In this document: piece after piece, positions 1 through 11,679 of the stretch
Layout: every line of letters begins with the position of its first letter
Position numbering within the stretch: position 1 is the first letter of the stretch
Assembly (NCBI GenBank): GCA_943789485.1
Contig: CALSUH010000005.1
Span: 372,001-436,000, forward strand
Length of the DNA stretch: 64,000 bases
From: an uncultured Pseudomonadales bacterium
GTDB taxonomy: Bacteria > Pseudomonadota > Gammaproteobacteria > Pseudomonadales > Pseudohongiellaceae
Direction of reading: 5' to 3'
Made by a program: the position numbers and the translations under genes
Notes under the pieces: model-generated
The model's input: only the letters and a program-made list of their open reading frames with translations
Told to the model about the DNA's origin: nothing
Databases searched by the model: none

Positions 1-717
1 GCTAGTGGCAGCGGCTCAATCTATCAGATCGCTAAAGCCTTTAGGCAGGAAGAAAAAGGCGCAAGACACAACATCGAATTTACCCTGCTCGAATGGTATA
101 GGCTGTCCTATTCGCTAGATCAATTGATGGCGGAATTGGAAGAGCTAGTCCAAGAGGTGCTCGACTGCGGTCCAATTTCGCGCCTCAGCTATCGAGAAAT
201 ATTTCGGCAGCATCTGCAAATTGATCCGCACGAAATCTTATTAGAAGAACTGCAGCAGCTAGCAAGCTCTGAAATTGATTTGAGTGGTAGCAACCTAAGC
301 AAGACAGATTATCTGCAGCTATTGCTGAGCAATAGCATTGAGCCTAAGCTGCCGCCCTTTTGCATTATCTATGATTATCCGTCAGAGCAGGCTGCATTGG
401 CTACTCTTGCGACTGACGAGCATGGTGTTGTCGTTGCGAAACGCTTCGAATTGTTTGGGCATGGGATGGAACTAGCGAATGGTTATTTCGAGCTTAGTGA
501 TGCCGCTGAACAGCGCGCACGATTTGAGACGGATAACGCGACAAGAAAGGAGAAAGGACTGCAGGCTCATGATGCAGATGAGAAGCTAATCGCCGCATTA
601 GAAAGCGGCCTGCCTAGCTGTTCAGGTGTTGCTGTGGGCGTGGATCGATTGCTAATGTTATTAGTTGATGCCAAGCATATCAGCGAAGTAATTAGCTTCG
701 ACAGCGAGCGCGTCTAA
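1..717 (+). CDS. epmA: Elongation factor P--(R)-beta-lysine ligase EpmA (5' truncated by window edge)
   Basis: Frame is open from base 1: ASGSGSIYQIAKAFRQEEKGARHNIEFTLLEWYRLSY...; C-term GLPSCSGVAVGVDRLLMLL is the class II LysRS-like motif 3. Confidence 0.92.
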   Translation, partial: ASGSGSIYQIAKAFRQEEKGARHNIEFTLLEWYRLSYSLDQLMAELEELVQEVLDCGPISRLSYREIFRQHLQIDPHEILLEELQQLASSEIDLSGSNLSKTDYLQLLLSNSIEPKLPPFCIIYDYPSEQAALATLATDEHGVVVAKRFELFGHGMELANGYFELSDAAEQRARFETDNATRKEKGLQAHDADEKLIAALESGLPSCSGVAVGVDRLLMLLVDAKHISEVISFDSERV

Positions 718-738
718 TCATACACAGGCGCAAAGTCG

Positions 739-1599
739 TTATTCAGCGTTCTTCGCTTCTTCTAATAATTTCTCTATATATAATTTTCTAAGCTTTTCGG
801 TAATTTCCCCAGGTTTTCCGTCTGCTACTTTCTCACCGTTGATACTCACAACAGGCAAAGTAATCGTTGTGGCGCTACTGATAAAGGCTTCATCGGCTTC
901 TAGTGCCTCCTCAATGGTAAACAGTCTCTGCTCTAGCTCAATACCTTCACGTTCGGCAATTTCGATAAGTGTGCGACGGCGTATGCCAGGAAGAACCAAA
1001 TTTGAAAGAGGCCTAGTGATGATCTTTTTCTCGACGACGATGTAGGCACTGGAAGACACTCCTTCGGTAACGAAGCCATCTTCCACCATCCAGCCTTCGC
1101 TCGCTCCCTTACTGTGCGCATCTTGTTTCGCGAGGCACTGAGCAAGCAGGTTTATTGACTTTATATCGCGTCGCTTCCAGCGGATATCTTCGCTTGTAGT
1201 AACAGCAATGCCAGATTCTGCGAGAGGATTGTTGAGCAAGTTCATCTCGCAGGTGAACGCGACTAGAGATGGGGCCGTATCAACTGGAAAGGCGAAGTCC
1301 CTATCAGCAATGCCTCTTGTGACCTGCGAGTAGACGAAACCCTCTTCCAAATTATTGCGAGAGATGAGTTCCTGCATAATGTCGAGATACTCTCGCTGGG
1401 AACAAGGCCAGGTAATGCTCAACTCCGATAGAGACCTATCGAGGCGTTCCAGGAAATAGTCGCGATCAACTAATTTTCCTGTGACAACTGGCACTACTTC
1501 ATACACGCCATCACCGAAGATAAAGCCACGATCGAATATGGATATTTTCGCAGTCTCTTCCAGGGCATATTCGCCATTCACATATACTATTCTACTCAA
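739..1599 (-). CDS. D-amino-acid aminotransferase (class IV PLP aminotransferase)
   Basis: VNGEYALEETAKISIFDRGFIFGDGVYEV... class IV fold signature; 286 aa. Confidence 0.88.
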   Translation of the reverse strand: MSRIVYVNGEYALEETAKISIFDRGFIFGDGVYEVVPVVTGKLVDRDYFLERLDRSLSELSITWPCSQREYLDIMQELISRNNLEEGFVYSQVTRGIADRDFAFPVDTAPSLVAFTCEMNLLNNPLAESGIAVTTSEDIRWKRRDIKSINLLAQCLAKQDAHSKGASEGWMVEDGFVTEGVSSSAYIVVEKKIITRPLSNLVLPGIRRRTLIEIAEREGIELEQRLFTIEEALEADEAFISSATTITLPVVSINGEKVADGKPGEITEKLRKLYIEKLLEEAKNAE

Positions 1600-1611
1600 G
1601 CTATCCCCCGT

Positions 1612-2118
1612 CTATTTAAATTGCTGTGCAAAATCGGTCAGCTCGCTGCCATCAAGCCGCTGCACAGTCCAACCATCCATTGGCGCTGCCCCTATCGATC
1701 TATAGAATTGAATCGAAGGCTCATTCCAATCTAGCACCGACCATTCTACTCGGGTGCAGTTGCGCTGTACGGCAAGTTTGGCGATATAAGCTAGCATCAG
1801 CTTTCCATAACCCTTGCCGCGCATTGATGGTTGTACATAGATGTCCTCAAGGTAGATGCCTGGCCTGCCTGTGAAGGTAGAGAAATTGTGAAAGAACAGT
1901 GAGTAGCCTATGGCTTTTCCTTGATACTCTCCAATCGTAACCTCGGCGTAAGCCTTCTCCCCAAATAGTGTTTCTTTGAGTGTTTCGGGGGTGGCGACAA
2001 CCTCGTGGCCGAGTTTTTCGTAGTCTGCCAGTTCCTGAATGAAACTTAGAATCTGGGTGCAGTCATCGACAATAGCCGAACGAATAGTAAAGTCAGGGAC
2101 ACTGGTGGCTAGTTTCAT
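1612..2118 (-). CDS. GNAT family N-acetyltransferase
   Basis: IYLEDIYVQPSMRGKGYGKLMLAYIAKLA acetyl-CoA binding motif A. Confidence 0.88.
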   Translation of the reverse strand: MKLATSVPDFTIRSAIVDDCTQILSFIQELADYEKLGHEVVATPETLKETLFGEKAYAEVTIGEYQGKAIGYSLFFHNFSTFTGRPGIYLEDIYVQPSMRGKGYGKLMLAYIAKLAVQRNCTRVEWSVLDWNEPSIQFYRSIGAAPMDGWTVQRLDGSELTDFAQQFK

Positions 2119-2375
2119 AGATTGTTCTCTTCTGTTTTTTCTCTGGGTAATCGCAATAATGCTCTTTTCAAATCATGGGTCTACACACATGATGAGCGCT
2201 TGTGTATGGCCAAGGCGGCCGATTATACAGCACATCTGCGTCGTAGAGCATCTGCCTCCCTCTGTAAGTGTTGGCCTCCGACTGCTATAATATGCGCCCT
2301 TTTTGCCCTAAGGCAGGGTGATTACAAAAGTTTATACATCAGGCGTAGGCAAGAACACAGCACTAGCCTGGCTAG

Positions 2376-4628
<2,253 letters not shown>

Positions 4629-4650
4629 GCTATTTCAACTTATCTAATTA

Positions 4651-4760
4651 CTCTCAGCGAGTTAAACGTAAGCGCCGAGAGTAATTAGAATAGTGTCAGG
4701 ATATTTTCCTAAATTGTCTCCAAATCTTTGATTCTCTCGAATTAGAGTTACGTTACGAAC
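4651..4760 (-). pseudogene. Second LysE/RhtB C-terminal relic
   Basis: Minus strand NQRFGDNLGKYPDTILITLGAYV* aligns with NQNFRDKLDTISGTILISLSAYVLL of the 6527-7178 relic; the DNA is visibly similar over about 100 bp. Confidence 0.55.
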
Positions 4761-4879
4761 TAAAAACTCGCTACCGCAGCCGCACCACAGACCGAATTCT
4801 ATTAAATGTCCTAAGAGAAGCTTTTTGTTCTATGGATAAGCTCGAATAAATCAATAGGATAATAGATACTCCATTGGTC

Positions 4880-6514
4880 ATGAAAACAAACTATCAGATA
4901 TTACTGAGAAATTTTCAAGCGGGTACAACCACGGCCATCTTGCTTATACCCCAAAGCATGGCCTACGCACTTGTTGCGGGAGTACCGCCTGTTTATGGCC
5001 TCTATGCGTCGTTGCTGCCACTGGTGGTGTATGCGCTCTTAGGTAGATCACGGGAACTGGCCCTAGGCCCTGGAGCCTTGGATACCTTGTTGATCGGCGT
5101 AACAATCGGTAGTTTATCAGTGGCCAGCAATCCCAATGCGGCGACAGTGGCAGCGGTTATCGCTTTTCAAGTAGCCATGATACAGATTGTATTGGGCTTA
5201 CTACGGGGTGGCTTTCTAATAAATTTTTTATCAAAGCCGGTTATTAGTGGCTTCACGTCCGCTGCGGCTTTAACAATAGCTATAAGCCAAGTCAAACATT
5301 TACTGGGAATGGATATAGACAGGAGTTCGCGCTTCTATGAGGAATTCTGGCAACTAGTCACCCATGTTGAAGAAATTCACTTAATGACAGCGATGATTGG
5401 AATTGGATCGCTTTGTTTTATTGCGATGGCAAAACGGATTAAAAAGAGTTTTCCGAATGCCCTAGCAGTGGTCATTCTTGCGGCCATCGTAGGCGCAATT
5501 TTGAAAGTAGATCAAAACCAAGTATCAGTTCTTGGTGCTATTCCGCAAGGGATTCCTCAATTCGGATTTGTCTGGGTCACGCAAGAATTATTCGTAACAC
5601 TTTTGCCAAGCTCAATGGCGATAGCAGCAGTTGGCTACCTAACAACTATCTCGATCGCTAGAACTTTTGCTGACCGAAGCCGATATGATATAGCTCCAAA
5701 TCGAGAATTGATTGCGCTGGGTGCATCTAATTTTGTGGCTAGTTTTTCACAGGGCTTTCCTGTTAGTGCTAGTTTTTCGCGGTCGGCAGTTCATGCAGAA
5801 GCAGGCTCTACTTCTACTTATTCCCTCGTTGTGGTCGCAGCTTGGATATTTCTCACTTTGCTTTTCTTAACAGAATATCTTTACTACCTTCCTACCGCAA
5901 CGCTGGCGGCCATAATTATACTCGCAGTGCTCGGGCTAATCGATTTCACTCTAGTTAAACATTTACGAAAAACCAAACAGTCAGATATGTGGCTCTTGCT
6001 GTTAACGTTTTTCTCAACGCTGATAGTTGGTATTGTCGAGGGCATTCTCATCGGAGTTGTATTTTCTTTGGGACTATTTCTTTACCTAACAACTCGTCCA
6101 CATACTGCGATACTCGGTCGTGTTGGAAACACTGCGGATTTTCGTAATTTAAAACACTATCCTGAGGCGACTACTTATACAGGCGTCATCATTATTCGTA
6201 TTGATGCGCAATTTTATTTCGGCAACGTCAGTTTTCTAAAAACTTTACTCAAGAAACTGGAAAAAGAATCGCTATCCCCACTGAAGACTATCATTATAGA
6301 AGCTTGTAGTATTGCTCAGCTTGATAGTAGCGCTGATTCGGTATTACATGATATTGCCGATGATTTCAAAGAACGCAACATAGAATTAAAATTCGCTAGC
6401 GTTAAAGTTCCCGTATTGAGAGTTATGAAAGCATCTGGATTGTACGATAAAATAGAAGAGAGAAATTTTTTCATGAACATCGACGATGCTGTACAAAGCG
6501 AATCCAGTCAGTAA
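4880..6514 (+). CDS. SulP family inorganic anion (sulfate) transporter with STAS domain
   Basis: ILLIPQSMAYALVAGVPPVYGLYASLLPLVVYALLGRSRELALGPGA; C-terminal STAS-like region; ATG at 4880 preferred over TTG at 4874. Confidence 0.93.
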   Translation: MKTNYQILLRNFQAGTTTAILLIPQSMAYALVAGVPPVYGLYASLLPLVVYALLGRSRELALGPGALDTLLIGVTIGSLSVASNPNAATVAAVIAFQVAMIQIVLGLLRGGFLINFLSKPVISGFTSAAALTIAISQVKHLLGMDIDRSSRFYEEFWQLVTHVEEIHLMTAMIGIGSLCFIAMAKRIKKSFPNALAVVILAAIVGAILKVDQNQVSVLGAIPQGIPQFGFVWVTQELFVTLLPSSMAIAAVGYLTTISIARTFADRSRYDIAPNRELIALGASNFVASFSQGFPVSASFSRSAVHAEAGSTSTYSLVVVAAWIFLTLLFLTEYLYYLPTATLAAIIILAVLGLIDFTLVKHLRKTKQSDMWLLLLTFFSTLIVGIVEGILIGVVFSLGLFLYLTTRPHTAILGRVGNTADFRNLKHYPEATTYTGVIIIRIDAQFYFGNVSFLKTLLKKLEKESLSPLKTIIIEACSIAQLDSSADSVLHDIADDFKERNIELKFASVKVPVLRVMKASGLYDKIEERNFFMNIDDAVQSESSQ

Positions 6515-6526
6515 GTCATAATTTAA

Positions 6527-7178
6527 TTATTCAATCTCGGCGAGCAGAACATAAGCACTGAGACTAATTAAAATAGTTCCAGAAATCGTATCCAACTTAT
6601 CTCTAAAATTCTGGTTTTCTCAAATCAGCTGCTTTGCCTGCGAAAAATATAACGAATAAGTCGCAGGAAATAGCTGATAGCGTTACGATTAAACTAAGAC
6701 ATAGAGACTGAAGCGCTGTTGGCCCTCTCTGTTACAACAAGCTGCGGTAATAATGCCAGAAGAAAAGTGCCATTTTCAGATTTCTTGCTTCGATGATCAC
6801 GCTCTGAAAGAAGATTTTCCTTGTGTCGGGCTGTACTAATATCTCCCAGGTAGTTTCATCACCTTTTAATTCCTCTGAATTTTTCCCTCCCAAAATAGAA
6901 TTCCGAAATGTCTCAAACCCAGATATTTAAGATAGCTTGCGCCAACTATTTTCAATAAAGTGTAGGCCACAGGAATGTAACTAAGCAGCACGGAAAGTCC
7001 TAACACGGCGGCAAAACCATGGAACAAACTGTCTAGCGCTAATCATGCAGTCGCAGAAAATCCGGCGGAAGCACCCTGTGCAGAGCCCGCGCCATCACAT
7101 AAAAGTTTGCAGGGGACGGTGAGAATCCATGATGAAGCCTGCTGCGATAAACAGCGGTAAATCATTTAGTGCCAGCAT
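6527..7178 (-). pseudogene. LysE/RhtB family exporter, degraded
   Basis: Minus strand reads MLALNDLPLFIAAGF..., then in shifted frames QGASAGFSATA*LALDSLFHGFAAVLGLSVLLSYIPVAYTLLKIVGASYLKYLGLRHF, LSLIVTLSAISCDLFVIFFAGKAADLRK, and NQNFRDKLDTISGTILISLSAYVLLAEIE*. Confidence 0.75.
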
Positions 7179-7203
7179 GCTTTCACTTTTTTTTGGCAAC
7201 AAA

Positions 7204-7227
7204 AAGCCCATCGCTAGCGATGGGCTT
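7204..7227 (-). terminator. Rho-independent terminator of the NHL-repeat gene
   Basis: Perfect palindrome AAGCCCATCGCTAGCGATGGGCTT followed on the minus strand by TTTTTG, just 3' of the CDS ending at 7266. Confidence 0.75.
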
Positions 7228-7265
7228 CTCGTTTTTTCTATCCAACTACTTGTAAAACAGTTTGC

Positions 7266-8327
7266 TTACTTGATGGGGCGAACATAGCGCTTTATTCCAC
7301 CAACCGGGCCAACCTCGGCGCCGAAGATATTTCCGTGTGCATCGGCTACTACGCCTTCAGCAGTACAAGTGCCACGACAATCGGGTTGTGGGTCAGGAAT
7401 CAGAAATTCTACTTCGCCGGTAATAGCACTTCCGATACGGATACCACGAACCCAGTCGCCATGATCGGGGTTAACCGAACCTGATTCTGAATCGGCACCA
7501 TAAAGAACATCATTTTCGTCGATGTAGATGCCACTCAAGCGGCTGAATTGATGCCATACATCGAGTAGGTTTCCTTCTTGATCGAAGATCTGGATACGGT
7601 CATTGCCGCGGTCTGCAACGAATAGTCGTCCTTTTGAGTCCATAGCGAGGCCATGTGGCTGGCGGAAATTACCTGGCTCAGTACCCCATTCGCCGAACGA
7701 CAAAAGGTGGTTTCCGTCAGCATCAAACTTGTGAACGCGGTTGGTAGAACCTTCAGCGCTGGAGTGTCCCTCGCCAACGAAAATGGACCCATCTGGGGCA
7801 ACATGTACGTCATTTGGTGTGTAGAAATATTCGTCGTCCTGTCCGCCGCCTTTTTTGCCAATCGACATCAGGTGTACACCGGTGGGGCTGAACTTGTGGA
7901 CCTGGTGGCCATAATGCTCGCCATCATAGCCTTGTGTCTGCTCTGAGCCACGTGCATCAGCGACCCAAACATTACCGTCGTGGTCGACGTGGATGCCATG
8001 AGGCCAAGTAATGTAACCCGCGCCGAAGCTACGAACCATGTCGCCGTTCTTGCTGAACAACATAATTAGATTTGTGTCGGGTTTCTCAACGCAGGCATTT
8101 GCGTTGCCGCCGCAGCGTTCTGCAACCCAGATACTTTCGCCATCAGAATCAATTTCAACTGTGCTAGAGGAACCCCAATCGCGACCGGCAGGCATCTTAA
8201 AATAGCCAGACTGGGTGCTATAAGGGTTTTCCAGATCGTTTGTAGGAGGCATGTCAGCTTGGGCAAAAGCCAAGGCTGGGGCTATCGCCCATGCCAAAAA
8301 GGCCGATTTTATGTTTGTATTAGTCAT
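7266..8327 (-). CDS. Secreted NHL-repeat beta-propeller protein (peptidylglycine lyase/6-bladed propeller type)
   Basis: Signal peptide plus repeats such as WPHGIHVDHDGNVWVADARG, FRQPHGLAMDSKGRLFVADRGNDRIQIFDQEG. Confidence 0.85.
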   Translation of the reverse strand: MTNTNIKSAFLAWAIAPALAFAQADMPPTNDLENPYSTQSGYFKMPAGRDWGSSSTVEIDSDGESIWVAERCGGNANACVEKPDTNLIMLFSKNGDMVRSFGAGYITWPHGIHVDHDGNVWVADARGSEQTQGYDGEHYGHQVHKFSPTGVHLMSIGKKGGGQDDEYFYTPNDVHVAPDGSIFVGEGHSSAEGSTNRVHKFDADGNHLLSFGEWGTEPGNFRQPHGLAMDSKGRLFVADRGNDRIQIFDQEGNLLDVWHQFSRLSGIYIDENDVLYGADSESGSVNPDHGDWVRGIRIGSAITGEVEFLIPDPQPDCRGTCTAEGVVADAHGNIFGAEVGPVGGIKRYVRPIK

Positions 8328-8442
8328 CTTCTAGACTCTCGTTGCTCTTGCATTTATTGAAGGGATTACTAGAATAAACTAGGGGTAATTGCAATACAAT
8401 TGTAAAGTGTGCCAAAGTTATACGTCTCTAGAGGAGACGCTT

Positions 8443-8823
8443 ATGGATATAAAAACGGCAAGTATTTTCGTAGAAGATCAGAGCAAAGCACTGGCGTTCT
8501 ACACCGATATACTTGGCTTTCGGAAGGTTAAGGACATCGATCTGGGTGAATTTCGTTGGCTCACGGTCTCTACAGATGGTTCTGGTGAGACAGAATTGCT
8601 CCTGGAGCCGAATGCGCATCCAGCGGCGAAGACATATCAGGAAGCGATCTATGCCGATGGCATACCGACAACTCTTTTCCACAGTGAGGATATTCACGAA
8701 GAATATAGACGACTGACAGCGAAGGGCGTCTCATTCAAGGATAAGCCGCTTGAGAACGGTGGTGTTTGGATTGCAATCTTCGACGATGACTGCGGCAACT
8801 GGATTCAATTAGTCCAAGTTTAA
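8443..8823 (+). CDS. VOC (glyoxalase/bleomycin resistance) family protein
   Basis: MDIKTASIFVEDQSKALAFYTDILGFRKVKDIDLGEFRWLTV; SD-like gaggag upstream of ATG 8443. Confidence 0.88.
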   Translation: MDIKTASIFVEDQSKALAFYTDILGFRKVKDIDLGEFRWLTVSTDGSGETELLLEPNAHPAAKTYQEAIYADGIPTTLFHSEDIHEEYRRLTAKGVSFKDKPLENGGVWIAIFDDDCGNWIQLVQV

Positions 8824-8847
8824 TTTCGAATACTGTTGCTTGTAATG

Positions 8848-8937
8848 TTATGTGCGGTTTGTAATAGCTAGCAATCCTCCTGCGCCAATAAATAAAGCGC
8901 CACTTACACCATTATTAAACCTATCTATATCTCGTGA
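8848..8937 (-). pseudogene. Third LysE/RhtB-type C-terminal fragment
   Basis: Minus strand SRDIDRFNNGVSGALFIGAGGLLAITNRT* resembles RhtB-family C-termini (FNR..GG.FIGAG..LA..NR); no N-terminal part found. Confidence 0.5.
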
Positions 8938-9371
8938 AGCTACGAGTCATTTCAGTTAAGCCGACAAGGTCACATAACATAAAAATTATTCAGAGTTACG
9001 GCGGAGCAAAAACAGGTAGATAGAATAGTTGTCTACGACAGGTAAGCACTATCAAGGCTTATGGACGGCGGAATAAAAGCGCTGAAGAATGAGGCCGTTT
9101 TAGAATTGGTCAGTGACCACCCAAAATCCTGGCTGCATTTTGGCAGTGACTCGTTTTGACTTCTTACCCCTAGAGAAGGTGTAGAGAGAATTGATGCTAA
9201 GAAAAAGTAGATAGGCAAAACCATACTACTTCAACCAAATAAGAGCCTAATTAAGTGTAGCAAGGAACACGTCAGTTCCCACCGCTGTACTAGCTAGTTG
9301 AATTATTATAGCGAGAGTTGCACCTACTATTGTCTCTAAGCCTCGCTGATTTTCTTGTCAATGATCCCTCA

Positions 9372-9827
9372 CTAATTTCCTATAGGGTCTCTGCTGGATA
9401 CTCGAATTCCGAAGGGATCTATTTCGACGAGCACATTAGCTGTGTCGGTAATATCGCGTGGGGCGGCTTTTGAGTCGTCATGATAGGCATAGACTACAAC
9501 TTTCAAAGCATCGGCGCGGCGCGCGGGCAGGCTAGTCATTTCTGAATCAAAACCCTGGGGTATAAATATATTTACGATGTCTATCTTGTTGCCGGAATTT
9601 CGCGTGAACTGTCGCTTATTCGAGTACCAAGCAGACTTCGTGTCGGGTAGATTGCTAGCTGTTTCGGCATCGTAGATAAAGATTACATCTACTTCAGTAA
9701 TGATGATTGCGTTCGGATCTAGCGTGGAGGAGATAAAAACAGAATTCACTTCAGCAATCACACTGCTCGAAAACAAGAAGAGTGAATAAAGAGTCATACA
9801 AGCAGACAGAAATCGTTTTCTAAACAT
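9372..9827 (-). CDS. Secreted hypothetical protein
   Basis: Signal-peptide-like MFRKRFLSACMTLYSLFLFSSSVIAEV; no family recognised. Confidence 0.5.
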   Translation of the reverse strand: MFRKRFLSACMTLYSLFLFSSSVIAEVNSVFISSTLDPNAIIITEVDVIFIYDAETASNLPDTKSAWYSNKRQFTRNSGNKIDIVNIFIPQGFDSEMTSLPARRADALKVVVYAYHDDSKAAPRDITDTANVLVEIDPFGIRVSSRDPIGN

Positions 9828-9902
9828 GAGTGATCCGATCCAGAAAAATATTTGAGGCACCCAAAGTTAGCAATAAAAATTGGAGCGCTACAACGCCGTG
9901 AA

Positions 9903-9946
9903 TAAAAAAACCAGAGTTGGATAGTAAGCCAACTCTGGTTTTTTTT
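9903..9946. terminator. Bidirectional rho-independent terminator
   Basis: aaaaaaaccagagttgg-atagtaag-ccaactctggttttttt. Confidence 0.8.
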
Positions 9947-9998
9947 GAATTTTACAAAACCAGCGCGTGCAATCAGGTTTTAATGATTGAATAACTTT

Positions 9999-11006
9999 TT
10001 ATTCTTCCGTGGCAACAGTTCCAGTCTCGGACTTAGGAGTGCCGTCTCCGTTTAGACCCATAGACTCATAGCGCCTCCAACCGGCGAGGATGCCCTGCAA
10101 ACCATGATTGCCTTCGTGGCAGGCATATTCGTAGACCGGGTCGGCGGCACGGCGCATCGGTACTCTGCCGGACCAGCTTTCATCCCAAGACAAGGGATCT
10201 TCCACGGTGAAGTCATAATCGAGGGTGTCCCCATCAATCCAGCTAAAGCGTTCGGAAATCACGGCTTGATCTGACATGCCACGCAGATTGTAGTCATGGT
10301 AGAAGTGCTGCGTAGTTATAACCAGCTCATCACCATCCCAATGTGCAACTGAATCGCCTTCCCACTTCAGCTGCTGCATGCTGTGTTCGCTACTCAACGG
10401 GATGATGCGCGCGGTGTGCACCATCTCATTCAAGATCATGATAGTGTCTTTCGTTTGTACTATCTGCATATTGTTGTTGTAGGAGCCGGGGATCATTGGT
10501 GGTCCACCGACGAAACCGACTAGGCACCGATCAATTGTTGTTCTGCCCTCGGGACCAGCACTCTCAAACACCATCTGACCATAGTTGGCACGTCGCTCGC
10601 GACCGGCGGCATTCAATTGGGGCACACGGCCATTCGGTGGATCATAGACCAGCGAGGTACGACGATCGGCTATGGTCTCAACGCCACGCTCGTACCAGAA
10701 TTCGTTATAGGAGATTACGCCCGGCGGATAACCGGCGCCACCCACGGAATCAATTATCAGATCGCGGTTCTGGCGACGTCTCTCAAAAGCTTCCCACTCG
10801 GCAGCTTCCTCGGGAGTTAAGGTGGCCTTGTCGGCGAGTTCTCTTGGGCGGTTAAGCGGAGTTAGCGTCCTAAAGGTATAGGTGCCTTGAAAATCTGGCT
10901 GACCATACTCGGTGCGCGGGATATCTGGCGACTGCGCGAGCAGTTGTGGCGCGACTATAAGGCCGATTATTGCTAAAGCAAGTTTCGTGAGTGCTCTGTT
11001 GTGCAT
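9999..11006 (-). CDS. Secreted protein of a large uncharacterised family (GDSVAHWDGDELVI / YEYACHEGNHG motifs)
   Basis: Signal peptide from M at 11006 (MHNRALTKLALAIIGLIVAPQLLAQ); conserved motifs IPGSYNNNMQI, VYEYACHEGN. Confidence 0.75.
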   Translation of the reverse strand: MHNRALTKLALAIIGLIVAPQLLAQSPDIPRTEYGQPDFQGTYTFRTLTPLNRPRELADKATLTPEEAAEWEAFERRRQNRDLIIDSVGGAGYPPGVISYNEFWYERGVETIADRRTSLVYDPPNGRVPQLNAAGRERRANYGQMVFESAGPEGRTTIDRCLVGFVGGPPMIPGSYNNNMQIVQTKDTIMILNEMVHTARIIPLSSEHSMQQLKWEGDSVAHWDGDELVITTQHFYHDYNLRGMSDQAVISERFSWIDGDTLDYDFTVEDPLSWDESWSGRVPMRRAADPVYEYACHEGNHGLQGILAGWRRYESMGLNGDGTPKSETGTVATEE

Positions 11007-11679
11007 GTGAACCTCCAACAGGATTCTAATTATAGTGAGATGATGGACTAGCTGATCGAAATTACGCGTATTTAGGTCAACTTTCAAGGCTATTCGGGTC
11101 TTAGTAGAGACTAAATATGGTTGCTTTAGTGGGAAAAACGGCGCAAAAATGGCCGCCAATACTAACGCAGTCTGCTTGCTACAAGTCAGGCTTATCGGTC
11201 TATTGTAGAGCGTCCCTTCTATTTAAGGGCAGGAGAAGAATAATCAGGAGTAAGCAATGAAATACTCAAAAGTGCTAGTCAGCCTGATATTGGCGCTATC
11301 GCTGACTGGTGGTATAGGCTCTGTGATTCGAATGGCGATAGATACGACAACGGCAGTGATTTAAGTCGCCATTCCAGATCGCTGGGGCCTTAGTCTTCAG
11401 GCACGGTTGTTGCCGCACCCTTGTGGATGGCCAATGTTGCTCTTGAGGGAGGTCTTCATGCCCGCCACCACGGTCATGATAATTCCGAGCATGACACCGA
11501 ACACTCTAAACACTAGAGCTCTCACTAGGCAGAAGCACAAGAGCAGTCAGTCGCTGAGCTCTAGCCAACAGCCTGCGAATTAGCATTAACGGCAGTAAAG
11601 ACCTAGCTTCTAGCCGGTCAAATTGAATTGATTTAGCAGGTGGTTTATTCTTGGCATTGACTGAATTTTCCCCTAGAGC

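Noticed and set aside
839-1705. Small + strand ORFs opposite the D-amino-acid aminotransferase
   Set aside because: Antisense to a well-supported CDS, low-complexity Ser-rich translation, no RBS or family signal. The same applies to most antisense ORFs in the track (e.g. 2664-2885, 3952-4575, 31692-32145, 36457-36808, 57023-57440).
9033-9224. Possible transposase fragment in 9000-9350
   Set aside because: The interval is non-coding and relic-like, but I could not identify transposase motifs or terminal inverted repeats.
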